Below, one piece after another: positions 21,987 to 33,977 of a DNA stretch of 64,000 bases. The stretch is from Marsupella aquatica (lineage: Eukaryota > Marchantiophyta), in NCBI GenBank assembly GCA_973895155.1, contig OZ316892.1, positions 10,602,001 to 10,666,000 on the forward strand. Reading direction: 5' to 3'. The notes under the pieces are model-generated. The model made no database searches and had not been told where the DNA came from. It saw nothing but the letters and a program-made list of their open reading frames with translations. Each line of letters opens with the position of its first letter. Within the stretch, counting starts at the first letter, position 1. Made by a program: the position numbers and the translations under genes.

Positions 21987-23247
21987 ACACTTGAAATTAT
22001 TTAGTCTCTGCAACCAAACCACTACTGTATGTACTGTACATCGCTATTTTATTCCATTCAGAGTGTGTGCTGATATATCCTGTACTGTTTCATCGTGTTC
22101 GCCGACTTGTCTGAAACTTCCAATCCATGTGAGCTTCCACTTCATTCTCGATTCTGGGTTCAAAACTATCTTGCAGAAAAGGGGCATGCCATGTCAGAAA
22201 AGAAGCTAGGATGAATCATCAAGTTTCAAAGAGAACCTGGCTGCATGACAAACGAGGCTAGAATGAATCATTCCAAGTCATGCCTGTTTATACCAAATGA
22301 TGTGAAATGAAAATCAAGTGACGAGGGGTACTCTGGAATTCATTGAGGGATCATATACGTCGGATATCACAATCAATTCTTCAGATTCACAAGTACAGCC
22401 CTCACAAAGCAGAAGTTACAATGTCTGGGATGCGGCAAATGTTTACCAGTAAACAAACCCATGGTCGGGAGGGTGTCAAAAGCCTGGCTGTACTTAATGG
22501 CAAAAGGACCGTGAGCCCAAACGATTTTAGCCGTGGCTTTTGAACAGGCCATGAGTGTGACCTCCAAAACTCTCTTTTCACATACTAGCAAAGATTGAAA
22601 ATTTGAAACTCAGCATGGCTAGAGTGGGATTATGAGACTTGCATGGAGGCCTCCTTTGAAACTTCATGAAAGGAAAAATGACACCAGGTTGTTGAGATAC
22701 CTATCATGGGTGACCAACTAAAGTCAAGCAGGACTGTCTAAAAAATAAAAAATGACTGCATGTTACATAAAAGTGAAACACCACAACGCCACTTTTTAAC
22801 CCTAACTAAAGTGCTAATGTGTCAGGAGTGTGCAACTTCACCCAAGTCCAACAGGGACTATTAGAATTTGTATTATAAATTTGAGTTTCCTCAACATTCC
22901 ACCTCTCTAAGGACTTTGCCACTTTTGGCAAAAATTGCGAGATACACTTGATATCCCCGAACTGATTACTCAATAAACCCGTCATTGATCTGATAGACCT
23001 TAAATCAAGTACTAAAAACCTCATGTGGGCAGTCAAGTAACAATTTTCAATTTAGGGCTCCATCAAGTATATCTCTCAGTAGTTTCTCACATTTATTACA
23101 ATAGACCCCAATGGATAGCACCTAACAACAATCCTTAGTTAAATCTCGGGATATCTACCGGCCAGCAATTAATCTAGTAAAATTAGATAGCTAATATTAT
23201 TACAGTAGCATCCTGGCTTCATGCCACAAGGGAAAGTGAAGACGGGA
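21987..23247. other. Intergenic, nothing recognised
   Basis: Mostly AT-rich, no gene recognised. A weak local duplication around GCTAGRATGAATCAT occurs at about 22205 and 22257. Confidence 0.45.
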
Positions 23248-23300
23248 TGGACCACCATTTTGGACACAGTGCTCCGGTGGACCACATTTTGGTGGTCCAC
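23248..23300. repeat. Compound direct and inverted repeat
   Basis: TGGACCACCATTTTGG (23248) recurs as TGGACCACATTTTGG (23278), and both pair with GGTGGTCCA (23291-23299). The segment could fold in alternative hairpins. Function unknown. Confidence 0.6.
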
Positions 23301-23639
23301 GAGAGTTTTGAGCTTATAACTTGATGATTATGAATCTTAAAGTAGTTTTTACTTTTCACCGGCAAGGCAACTAGAGGAGGAGATATAAAAACATACAAAC
23401 CCTAATATTTTATATTAACACAATAAAAATTAATCTTCTAGAATTTACCTCTCATATTCCGTGATGAATAACTCAACCAAAATGGCCAAAGATTCACGGT
23501 CACTTTGATGAAAGTGTAACTTAAGTAATCCTCTAACACATCTCAAAACTTAAAAAACAGATTTAAATTTTACAAATATCAAGGTATTAGAATTAAACTC
23601 AAATTCCTGGAAATGTGGTCTATAGGGAGTTTAATAGAC

Positions 23640-24070
23640 CAATGTTATGGTCCACGGGAGCATCAGTTTCTGCCACAAAGTGACAGTAACCAACCACACC
23701 GGCCAGAAGTAAAAAATGCCTTAGAAATTACGCTACTGGGCAGCCAGGCTACTCCTGTAGTCTGGAAGAAACAAATATTAGCTTTTGGCGCCGATCGCAG
23801 CCCGGTTGAATGTTTCAATGCAGTCCACTGAATTAGGGCCTCGGAAAGATTCGCAGACGTCCAAGGGCCCAACGCTTGTCACAAATGCAAGCCGGCGGTC
23901 AAAAACGTGCGGCCCCAAGTTTAGGGTACGCCTGTCCGAGCTTTTCGTTCCCCGGCTATTATTCCGAACCCGGGTTTGGTGCGATGCGCCCTTCCCCAAA
24001 CCTGACTTCGTTTCGGGACCCACCGTCCACGAGATCGTAGTACCTACTGCACCGTCCGCACCGTCGTCCT
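23640..24070. other. GC-rich island without recognised gene
   Basis: Markedly more GC-rich than its flanks, with several overlapping open frames of 70-100 codons on both strands. None shows a motif I recognise. It may be a remnant of a gene or retroelement, or an unrecognised exon. Confidence 0.4.
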
Positions 24071-26119
24071 GCTCGGATTTAGTTTAGTTAATTTGTTTTA
24101 TTAATATAACTGCCAGATATGACTCATAAATCTGAAGCCAGTGTGGCGAATCTTAGAAGAATTTAAGAATATTCTCTGCCAGATTTTACTGAATTGAATG
24201 TGGATAGTCAGATATCCCTAGATTTAATAGGACCCTTACATTTTGGCTAATGGGGCCTATGATTTGGTGTAAAAGTGGTTAATGGTGTCAGAAAAATGTA
24301 ACCAAAAGTGGTGAAAGTTTTTTGGGGAGATGAAATTTGGCTAAAATTGGCACTTTAAAAATATGCTGCTGCATACCATGATAAACTCAATTGGGGAACT
24401 CTAAATTAGGGAGGGGTCATTTTGTAGCGGAATGACAAAGCTTATGCCCATAAGCCCGACCGTGGGCAGCTATGACATGCCTGGAATTTTTATCAGCTTT
24501 TTAATTACTCATGCATTGGGAGACAAGTGGTCGGCAACCCAAAGCTGGTGTGGGCGAGAGAGATGCTCATAGTTACATGTGTTGGGGTGCTCCAATTTCC
24601 AATAGAAAAACACAGGGTGATGCTTAAACCACAACTTGCCCTATATAAGGAGAAGAGTCCAAACCCTTTCCCTTTTAATTTCCACATTTCAATCACTCTT
24701 CTCCTCTAGCATGCTAGTTTGCTCCACAATTTTAGGAAAAATCTCCTATTAATGGTAACTACGGGTAACCCGTAGCTTTTGAACTAAGGGTAGTTATGGT
24801 TTAAGCCCAAAAGGTAACTGGGACACAGTCAAACCACCAATCACAGTGACTCTGCAGACCTGCCCTGGGGGCTGCTGCACTACATTAGGCCGCTTCTGCC
24901 CGAACGGAACTTGGACAGCCATAATGTATGCAATGGCCAATATTTGAGTCCCCCTAATTCTCTTTAAATCAGTGAGTGTTACTATAAACACACATTTGGC
25001 AGACTGTTTTTGTGCAATTACAGGAAAGCAAAGTGGTGGGGGCAGCCTTTAGTACTCATTTGGTATTGCTATGCATGAACGTATATTGTATTGTAAGGAG
25101 TTGTCAAATATTAGTGTCACCTCTTTAGTTCATCCTAAATAGGGGCATCCATGGCTCAAAACATAGAGCTGGACTACATTTATGCTCCACAGATCTGAAC
25201 AGGCTTTTAAAAATAATTTATGTTTTATAAGAAATCACCAAAACCTTTCTTCCAACACAAGACTCCTAACATAGCACAAAAGGTTGAAGGCAAGACTTTG
25301 TATTTGGGCACACTAATCTTGCATAATGAATCAGTGAATTCTTAAAACATGCATTGTATGCTTTCCCAATTTCACAAATTTTACCGAAGGGTAGGGGATA
25401 TTTTAGGTAATTTTTGTAATATAGGTCCATCTTGTAAAGTCACACTAAGGGTGACTTTATGAGAAGTAAGGAAAATATTGCTCCTTTTTATTCATTGTCA
25501 GATTAAATTTGGACCACATAATGAGTATATACAAGGGGTGCAGGTTGACTTTACAAGAAGGCAGGACCCATTCAAGTAATGTGTTTATCATTCCTATCAA
25601 TGGCAAATCATGGGTCCAAATAAATCCTAACGTGGAGTGCTTATGTTGTCAAAAATGTTACAGTACCCCTAGAGGTGGTCCAAACATGTCCAAACTTTGG
25701 ACTCCTTCATACCATGACCAAGGAATATGAATTTCATAGTATTCCACCGGTCAAACTTAGGTTTAGTTGAAGGGGAGGGGACCAGAAAAGGGGCTCAGAC
25801 AGTTTTGCCAAAATCATGTTCGAGAAAATGACCCAGAACGTATTGAAATCCACATTATACATCATATTCATTCAACCTATTATGACGAAGTAGGTTTAGG
25901 CACCGGTCATTTTACACCCCCACCGTCCCCTTAGCAAAACTTGGTGGATCCTGGCACCCCAAAATTAATCAATAATATATGCAAGCAAGTGTTAAAAAAC
26001 GCCCTACTTGTGATTCCCAAACCTCTGTCCCTGGAGTACAGTGACGGTACAAAGAGATATTTGATTTGAAATCTATATCTACAGTAAGAAGAGGCCCTCC
26101 ACTTTGCTTTGTTGAAAAA
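24071..26119. other. Intergenic with a TATA-like motif
   Basis: No coding region recognised. The only notable site is the TATA-like sequence described separately at 24641. Confidence 0.4.
24641..24650 (+). promoter_or_regulatory. TATA-box-like motif (CTATATAAGG)
   Basis: A good plant TATA consensus followed about 35-65 bases later by pyrimidine-rich sequence (CACTCTTCTCCTC), the layout of a Pol II core promoter. No exon is recognisable downstream. It may be a cryptic promoter or part of a decayed LTR. Confidence 0.25.
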
Positions 26120-26770
26120 AAAAGTCACCGGTGGTGCCGCCCACCTCCTGTAAAGCCACACTAAACGGATCTTTGCCAAGTTGGACCGCAACACAAAGCA
26201 CCGGGCCCTAAAGCTGCCAGGTGACCGTTTGACCGGGAGAAATCCAACCTGCTCAGTGCTGACCGACCACCGTGGACAGTGAGTCACCGGTACTACTAGG
26301 TTTCCCGGTTCTGCCCGGCGGCGACACGACAACCCAAAACAAAGAAACGAAACAGACACCGCATGCGGCGGTGTGGCCCTGCGGCGGTGTGGCCCCCTGT
26401 CTGCCGCCCGGCCCTCAGCGAGCGGTGCGAACCAGAGCACCCGAAGTCAGAAAACAGTTGTCCGACACTCCGACGAGAGACGTCTATGACCGACAAAATT
26501 TACGTGATGGACTCTAGCAAAACAGCAGTCCCACACGATCTGATTAGAATCCAACAAGATCTGATTAGAATAGTGGACTAGTGGAGTCGCTGCTTGAAGA
26601 AGAAGCTATAGCTTCTTCATCTCATTACTCTCAGACGTTTGTTTCGGGGATCTACTGTAGACTACTTCCCTATGCGATAGACATTTGTCTGGGGACTATG
26701 TTCTGCCTCTTGGCACTGCGAGCGTTGAATTTGTGAGGTAAAGCTGACCCAACAAAGGTGGGGGGCAAGC
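26120..26770. other. GC-rich island with small direct and inverted repeats
   Basis: Two GCGGCGGTGTGGCCC copies lie at 26365 and 26381. A perfect 20-bp palindrome GAAGAAGCTATAGCTTCTTC is at 26599-26618. A 28-bp diverged duplication around GTAAAGCTGA occurs near 26728 and 26773. No coding motifs recognised. Confidence 0.45.
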
Positions 26771-26772
26771 CC

Positions 26773-27076
26773 TGAATTGTTGAAGTAAAGCTGATTCAAT
26801 TGTCGGCACATATCGGGGTCATAATTCTCGGCTAGCACCCGCCCTTTATCGGGTCTCTCGCCTGTGGGATTGTGTCTCCCGGTTGTGCGCTTTTGGTTTT
26901 TTGGCAGTGTGGAATATATATATAGTATAGTTGCCGCGTTTCTTGTTGGAAACGACCAGTCAGTCAGACATTGTACTTCAGCCTACATTACTACAAGTTC
27001 TATAATACGGTGTGTTGTAAATTATTCGATCTGGATGGTTCCTTCCCCAATCAATTAAAGTATTCCGACAATACAC
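26773..27076 (+). mobile_element. Possible decayed LTR (low confidence)
   Basis: A purine-rich AAAGGTGGGGGG tract precedes a segment that starts TGAATTGTTG and ends CGACAATACA; the ends pair at 8 of 10 positions. A TATATATATAG motif lies inside (about 26916). No target duplication or primer site was found, and the start lies in a local duplication, so this could be chance. Confidence 0.25.
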
Positions 27077-30000
27077 AATATCTGATGCACTCTTTCTCGG
27101 GACAATGAAGCGGGTCATTATCGAGTGCAATCATCCGCATTCTAAGGAGACGAATACGAAATTAAATACTTGAAGCTCTCTAAGGTTAACAGTACCTTGG
27201 TGAGGAGCCCAATCAGGAAGGTCATTTGTCTGTATCTGTTAGTTTCTTACCGTCTCCTGAATCTTGCCGGCATTCACCGCCAAATTGTTGGGAGCCATGC
27301 AAAAGGTTAAGCATTTCCTCATGTCTGGTATTCAATCCACCTGTGATGGAATAATTTTAGTGGAATTCTCCACTGCTGAGCATATAATATTCTTAAGTAA
27401 CCTCTGTTATGTTCTTCTTAGTTAATTCGGTGATTCCTGTCTATCGTGGGGTCATGGTCGTCCAAAGTGCTCTACTTTTGAATACTTCGCCGGTACTTCT
27501 CCATCCTCTTGTCCGAGTCGACTCTTGTCATTGATCTGTTGTTGTGTCCGAATGTCCATTCCATGGCCGGACCCGCAAAGTTCGTCCGTAAAATCCAAAT
27601 TAAGAAGTTTCTTCAGTCCCAATATAATTAACTTTTTCACTCTCTCCTAATAAGCAACTGTTCAAGTTCCACCAAGGTGGCATTCTACCCTTGAACGCCA
27701 CAGCACTACAGCAGAGTCTCTTACTTCCACTCCAATTAAAACAGTCATGTCGGTAGGTAAGCTTTTGTCCTTGTCCTTCGCCATGTGATCAAAGCATTCG
27801 AATCTAATTGAATGGCCAGTTCTAGGGTTGTTCTTGAATTGTCCAAGACAATCTAAATTTGACGAGCTTTCAAGAAGCTACTCGTTTTCGATGTCCTTTG
27901 TAGAGTGGTGAGATGGCTTTCTGAGTGGCTTCTGGTAGTGAAATGTTACCGACGCAATTCTAAACCTTCTGGCACGCTCACACTCGGTGTAGCAGTAAGT
28001 TCTTCTATCCAGCCCACAGTCTACCTCTTATCGACCGCTCCTCTCTCTCGAATCCACCAGGCCCGTCCAGCTGGGTGCCTCTAACTACGGCCCAGCTTAC
28101 TGTTCTACTAGGCCCGAATGACACTAATACGAGGAAAACCTTTCGGCCAGTGACTTCAATTCTTGAAGCTAGCAGAACTAGCTAGATACTAACGACGCTA
28201 GCTGGTGAGGCTGAATTTTCAAAATTTTGGAGATTGAGATCGAAGAAATGTTTGCAAGGCAGCAGACAGAATTTTATGAAGGATATATTTGAAGAAATTA
28301 TCCTAACCTAATTAAGGTAAGTATGGTTTGCGTTCCAGATCAGTGATGGCCTGGAAGAATTGCATTTTCAGTAAAGTGGGCTGAACAATATTAAGGGCCT
28401 CCATCCCGCGGCATCACCCTTCTCCTCACCTCCTCCGCTCGCGTCCGCAGCCCTTCATGTTCATCAGAGCACTTTTTCGACTATTACCAATTGGAAGACA
28501 ATCGGCACGTGCCCGGGCTGTTCTGTCTAACACTCTTCACGTGAACAAGTCGCATGGTAAGTTGAAACCAGTATCCGGACGAGCATTGGTAACCTTCTGC
28601 ATGCATCGTTGAAAATTGAAACCTATACGTTGGGAACATGAGCCCGTTCTTCCAGCCACAACACGAATGATGAGATGCACTGACTTGTTGCACTCATCAC
28701 AAAGTTTGAAGCATCTACTCCGTGACCTATTTCTTTGATTCAGGGAGACGAGTCACTACTCTCGAACTCTTTAATTTCATTACTGTCCGTTAAATCTCCG
28801 CGGTGTTAATAAAACTTTGAAAGAGACTGTTGTATTCTCTTTGACACCTTACCCATTGCCTCGCCAATTCAGTTAGCCAGCCCCAAATGACAATTCAGAA
28901 GTAGTGGGAGCTTTGAAACAAATCTCCGAGGGAAAATCGGAGTACCACTTTGTCATCCTCTTCAATCTCTCCGACGAGCGAAATTAATTCAATTTCCTCA
29001 AGTGAACACGTATTTTTCTAGCCAGGAAACGAATTCTTGATGAAGAATCCCGTACTTGGAGTGACATTCAAGCGGCCCCGGGTTTGCACAACGTCATTCA
29101 TGAACCTCCTGAGTAGATTTGGCCCGCCTAGCTGGCCAAGGGTTTTGTATGGACTTCTAGCATAGTCAACTCTTGCCTTCCTCCTTCTCATTATAAATAT
29201 TTGTTGGCCCATTAATGGTCCCCATTAAAGGGAAGTGAAAACTCACACGTACACAAACTTTTGACATTGCCACTTAGATGAATATAGTAACCTTAGATTC
29301 CAAATGCCCACCCCAGGCCTACACATTTCACCTGGGAGGTCTGTCTTAGGGTGACCGACTTCAAACGTGATTTGTGGATGTTAAGAAAAGGGATCAAGCA
29401 TGTCCATCCCTTGCCGCCAAGGCTGAATGTTGTAGGACAAACGGATGTCAGTTATTAGGTTGGAGGCACCGCTCCTCTGCTCCTGCTTTTCTTCCGAGAA
29501 GTGTGTGGCAAGAAAGCTCAGATTATGGCCAGCCAGGATAGGTCTCAGACGCCAAAATTCAGCAAGCCCGTGCGCGCTACCGAGAATACAACTCAGTGAT
29601 GCACTTTTAGAGAACTTCGTCGCTTACTCTGGACTTGACTTGACCACTTGTCTACCTGTAGTACGTCTCGATCGTCTCGAGAAGTATGCATTCACTCTGT
29701 CACAATGTTATTAAGGGAATCAAAATATATATACTCCCATATATAGTCACTTTCAGACGACTGATACAATTTTGCTCAGCTGGATCATGTCGTGAGTGAA
29801 TGGAGCGATTTACCTTCAGATGTTCATTTCGTTCGATCGAAATCCCCGGTTACTCCACCGTTGCAGATATTTGTACTTACTTGAACAGCACCTGTCTACG
29901 TTCCTGGATCTGCGAGGTCATGCCCATCGGAGGACAGGCTCAGTGAGATTGTTCAACATGAGTGTGACGGTGCCCAATCAACATGAGCGTTCTAGGCAAA

Positions 30001-30384
30001 GCCTCATATAGCAGCCTCACTATAGAGATGATTGCTTTAATTTGGCAAGAGATTAAAAGTTTTACCTATTTTTCACTAGCCTCGTGATTTATGGTCACGG
30101 CATATGACCAATCGAACTGCATAAACATTATGGATTATAAATTTGGTACTATAACTTTTTCTGTTCGTATGCTTAAGTATGAAATGAAAATCTATCAAAT
30201 TTGAGGTTTGATACCCCTTGCTATATCCAATCAGACCATTCAGCCCATGAAAATTGACGTACGAGAGATACAGTGAAAAGGCGCCTGATAATTATCAAGA
30301 ATCCAGACAGAATCTGAAGGCCATGGGGCTAATTATTCAAATCATTTTTAATGCTCTTTGTGATTTACCCCTTCTTATTTTTCA
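27077..30384. other. GC-balanced intergenic block, no gene recognised
   Basis: The sequence looks single-copy, with scattered open frames of 60-90 codons. No domain, splice-linked exon series or RNA gene was recognised. Confidence 0.4.
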
Positions 30385-30509
30385 GGGCATTCTAGCAGCA
30401 TAATGCCCTCTACAGGATTATTCTAGGCAATAATAGCCCTCAAAACTCTAGCCTTTGCACTCTAGTCTTTGCACTCTAGTCCTGGGGGGCATTGTATTCC
30501 CAAATGCCC
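30385..30509. mobile_element. Small foldback element with GGGCATT ends
   Basis: 125 bp. The left end GGGCATTCTAGCAGCATAAT and the reverse of the right end, GGGCATTTGGGAATACAATG, match over about 30 bp, each continuing with GCCC and CAGG. Each end is itself a small hairpin (GGGCATT...AATGCCC). Related GGGCATT/AATGCC segments occur near 6360-6470 and 32800. No coding capacity. Likely a MITE. Confidence 0.55.
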
Positions 30510-30541
30510 TCTAAACAGGACTTTGCTCTCCATAATAAACC

Positions 30542-30664
30542 CCACCCAGTGAGACAAAAAGGTTATCATGTACACCTTAGTTTGGGCTAACTGGACTTGA
30601 CTGTACATAATCAACGCCACCCACTGAGACAAACGGTGATCATGTACACCTTAATTTGGGCTGT
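30542..30664. repeat. 75-bp period duplication
   Basis: CCACCCAGTGAGACAAA (30542) and CCACCCACTGAGACAAA (30617) are each followed by ATCATGTACACCTTARTTTG. The spacer between the units is diverged. Confidence 0.8.
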
Positions 30665-31586
30665 GCTGTACATGCCTGTAACAGGTTGTGTATTCTGGAG
30701 AGAGAACGAATCCAGTTGCTTAGAATCCAACAATGTTCCCAGATGTAGGATTTGTCTATACCACGAAAATAGTAATCGCTACAGTTTTGTAGAAATCAGT
30801 CCTGTGTTCCAAGAATTACATGATATCGTACACAAGGAGACTGAAGCGAATGGGAAGGGGTCGAGGATCTCGATGGGAAGCAGTACAGGACCTTTTGCGC
30901 TAGCGTGTTGTTTCCCTAGAGGCTGTGAGAAAGCCTTGGATTTTGCTTCTAGGATCCAAAGCAATTTAACACGAGGAATCGGTGAACTGTGCAATCTGTT
31001 CTATGTGACGATATCGAGAAGATTATTTAAATATATTTATCCCAAGATACCCTTCAATGATTACAAAGGCAGGAAACCCAATAAAGGGAAGAAAACAAGG
31101 GTAACCCTTTGAGACCCATTTGTGACGTGAAAGAGCATCCCAGGAATCTTGCCCAGGTTGCAGTAAATATAATAAAATTAGAATATAAAACTAACTGAAC
31201 CATTGAAGGTTTCATGGCATGCCAAATAAAATTAGCTGCAAATTTGTGTTGTTCAAGAGAAAAACTATACAAAGCAAACAATGGGAGAGCATACAATACA
31301 ATGTCCAGACTATACAAAGCAAACAATGGAAGAGCATATGTGACTCGTATCAAAGACTTTTATCTATTTGAATGGTGAGATGATAGAGTCGAGGATCGAG
31401 TAGGGGGCGATCCACACCCAAAAACACAAATTCAAAGACACCCACCCCAAACCACGAACCCAATGGCTCTGCAAGAGCACTCAACAAGAGCTACAGTTCA
31501 CCCTATCTGCAGCCCTCCATGTGTCTCATGGTTGTTTCATTGTAACACTCCCACAACATTGGCAACGGATAGCAGACTGAGGAGGC
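30665..31586. other. Intergenic with one long open frame and a 45-bp duplication
   Basis: The plus-strand open frame ending at 31112 (171 codons if read from 30597) has no recognised motifs, and its start overlaps the repeat at 30542-30664. ACTATACAAAGCAAACAATG occurs twice (31264 and 31309). No gene is called. Confidence 0.4.
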
Positions 31587-31589
31587 TAA

Positions 31590-31914
31590 GGGCTGTCTTG
31601 CATGTGCAAGAGTCCTGAAAAATGTGACCCTTAGCAGCCCACAGATGTCGGGAAAAAATGTGGACCCAGGATCTAAACACAATCAAGAACACCTTATACA
31701 GTGTGAAGTGCTTATTGAGTCGGGGATCTACTGCCATTTTTTTTTATTCAAAGTTCAAAGTCCGGGACCTCAAGGGCCGGAAAATTTCCGGCCCTTGCCC
31801 CTGCATATCCTCCAAAGATGCCATCAGGGCTGCCGGCTTGTCGCTTTGTTTAGAAATGCCACGGGTTCATTTGAGGGCCAAAAATCAAAGGATCTTGCAC
31901 ATGCAAGACAGCCC
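31590..31914. mobile_element. Tourist-like MITE (PIF/Harbinger type)
   Basis: 325 bp, flanked by the 3-bp target duplication TAA (31587-31589 and 31915-31917). The terminal inverted repeats begin GGGCTGTCTTGCATGTGCAA and are perfect for about 22 bp, then decay. TAA duplication plus GGGC-type termini is the signature of Tourist MITEs moved by PIF/Harbinger transposases. No transposase is encoded. The interior contains a strong palindrome at 31771-31797. Confidence 0.88.
31771..31797. repeat. Near-perfect 27-bp palindrome
   Basis: 13-bp arms CAAGGGCCGGAAA and TTTCCGGCCCTTG around a single A. It lies inside the Tourist-like element and can form a very stable hairpin on either strand. Confidence 0.9.
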
Positions 31915-31917
31915 TAA

Positions 31918-33885
31918 CACAAGCTGGAGCTTGTCATTTCTTGCGTGCTGGAAACAATCTCTTGTGGGTTGGAGGGTTGGTCTGAACTTGGCATAGTGCG
32001 GTGGGGATACTAAATTAGCAGTAGAGAGCCCGTCTCGTCTCACGAGATGCTCATTTTCAGGGCCAATGCAATTGCTCTAAACAAGACTTCTTTAAACAAA
32101 GTCACTGACCATGCTTCAATGTACCCACTCCACCACTTGGGGACCTTTTTGTTTCTAAAAACATGGAGCTGCTTAAATTTGCATAGTGGTTCTTTCTGCC
32201 ATCTCAGTGGTTTCAGCCATTGATGTCAGGCCAAAGCTCCTGGCCTTTGGCACATTGCTTGTATGTTGCAAAGTAAGATAAATGCTCCAGCAACTCCATG
32301 AAGAATGATGTGCATAGGGAACCAATACCTAGTGTTAGGTAGTGTTGTTATATCTCAATCCAAATGCTGTTAACTATCTCATGAATGAAGAAGCCTGCGT
32401 TTGCACTTTTGAGATTGGATAGTGCTTAGTATCAATCTTCTGAAAGAACTACCAGCCTGCTGCCTTGTTCAGACTGTGCCCATTGCCCATTTAAGTGTAG
32501 TCCAACGTGGTGCACAGATGTAGTGTTCTAAGTGATGGACAGATGTAGAACATATCCAAACTCGAGGTAAAGCTTTGATATTTGGGTGCATTTTACAACA
32601 CAATACACTGTAAAGAGTATATTACTATTTACTTAATGCCATTTCTGATGTGCCACTTTGAAGTTTGGGTACTTTTATGCAGAAGAATGGACAGTCCAGA
32701 TTTGGATTGGGTATTATAAAGCCTCTCCTCTGATACTACTAAAAATAGTAAATAGAACATCTCTTACGTATTTCAGAATATGAAGGCCTTGAGTTCTTGT
32801 AAGGGCATTATGGGCATAATAGCCCGTCAAAATTGAGCTAAACCTCTCGTTTTTCCAGGCTATATGGGAAACTGTGCCCCCTTACGAGGGCGTTACTGTA
32901 TATGAGAAACCGGAAGAGCATTTTTCTAAATTTTTCCTTATAATATATGCTAAGGTTAGCACTACAAGACAAGAAACTATACATACACCTATCAGAATGA
33001 GCATCCCTTATGGCCAAGGATTCCCTGAGCTTCATTTTAACTTGTATGTTTCGGATATGGACAAAGTCAGGTGTGACGTGCGTGTGTGTGTTCAAGATAT
33101 GTCAATCGTCTTTCTTGACATATGGGCCTACCTAAAATAGTTCTAGAGAACATAAACTCTTACAAAGTAATTGATCTAGTAAGATGAGATTCTTATCACT
33201 CTTGGAATGTTTGAAAGTGTCTTACAAAATTTCTTTCCTGGTCAAATTGCACAATGTTCTCAGATATAAATGGACTGTTCTTCTTGTAGTGAACCTGCCA
33301 TTGTTGTCTTTATCCTTTTGTACCCATCCAGAGTTGAAACTTTCTGGATGGGGCACTATGGGCTGGAATCGGGCTGGTAAATGTATTTAAACTGAGATGC
33401 ACAAAGTAACAAACTGATAGTTGATGCGTGGAACAGCCACCAATTTTAATTGATCTGAGGGCTTCAACGGACCAGATATCTTTAGCGTGCAAATATGTGA
33501 ACATACAAATGACTGGTATTGTGAGTAGAAAATAATGTTTCAAGGGTGTCGGTCCATGCTGGTATCAATTATTTATCTGAGCATCATTCTTGTCAAATGT
33601 CATGGTCTATGGAAGCTTCGATTTTGAACATGCAAATTAGCACAACACAACCTGGACTTTTTTTGAGTTTATGTGTTTTAGATTCCTTTTGAAGAGGCAA
33701 ATTGTACCCACCCACAGGAATACAGTGGGCACCGGACTGCCATTGTTGTGTTGTTGGTATTCTGTTATTCTGATGGCCTTACTTGAATGTGGGGAATACC
33801 CAGGTTTTGGCCAGCAAATGGGGTCCAAAATCATTATGTTCTTTGTATCACCACGTGTTAAATCTATGGCAAGTTAATATGGTCC
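31918..33885. other. Intergenic, nothing recognised
   Basis: No exon, RNA gene or delimited element. A GGGCATTATGGGCATAATAG segment near 32803 resembles the ends of the element at 30385. Confidence 0.45.
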
Positions 33886-33977
33886 GTACACCAGAACATA
33901 AACCAATACACTATATTTCTAAATTATAAACCAAATGAATTGAATGACATATGTCTTGGTTTATGTTCTGGTTGTAC
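33886..33977. mobile_element. 92-bp foldback element (MITE-like)
   Basis: GTACACCAGAACATAAACCA (33886) is inverted as TGGTTTATGTTCTGGTTGTA near 33957-33976. The arms are about 21 bp with one or two differences. The AACATAAACCAA core recurs at 610-720 and in diverged form at about 62822 and 62950, so this is a small dispersed family. Confidence 0.7.

Noticed and set aside
24579-24735. Possible LTR around the TATA motif at 24641
   Set aside because: TGTTGGGG start and CCACA end are weakly inverted, but there is no target duplication or partner LTR.
27077-30384. Search for degenerate Gypsy or Copia coding domains
   Set aside because: No protease, RT, RNase H or integrase motif was recognised in any frame by eye, so no element is called.
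30597-31112. 171-codon plus-strand open frame
   Set aside because: No recognised motif or biased codon use, the start lies in a local duplication, and the frame includes simple Lys-rich sequence at the end. Probably chance.
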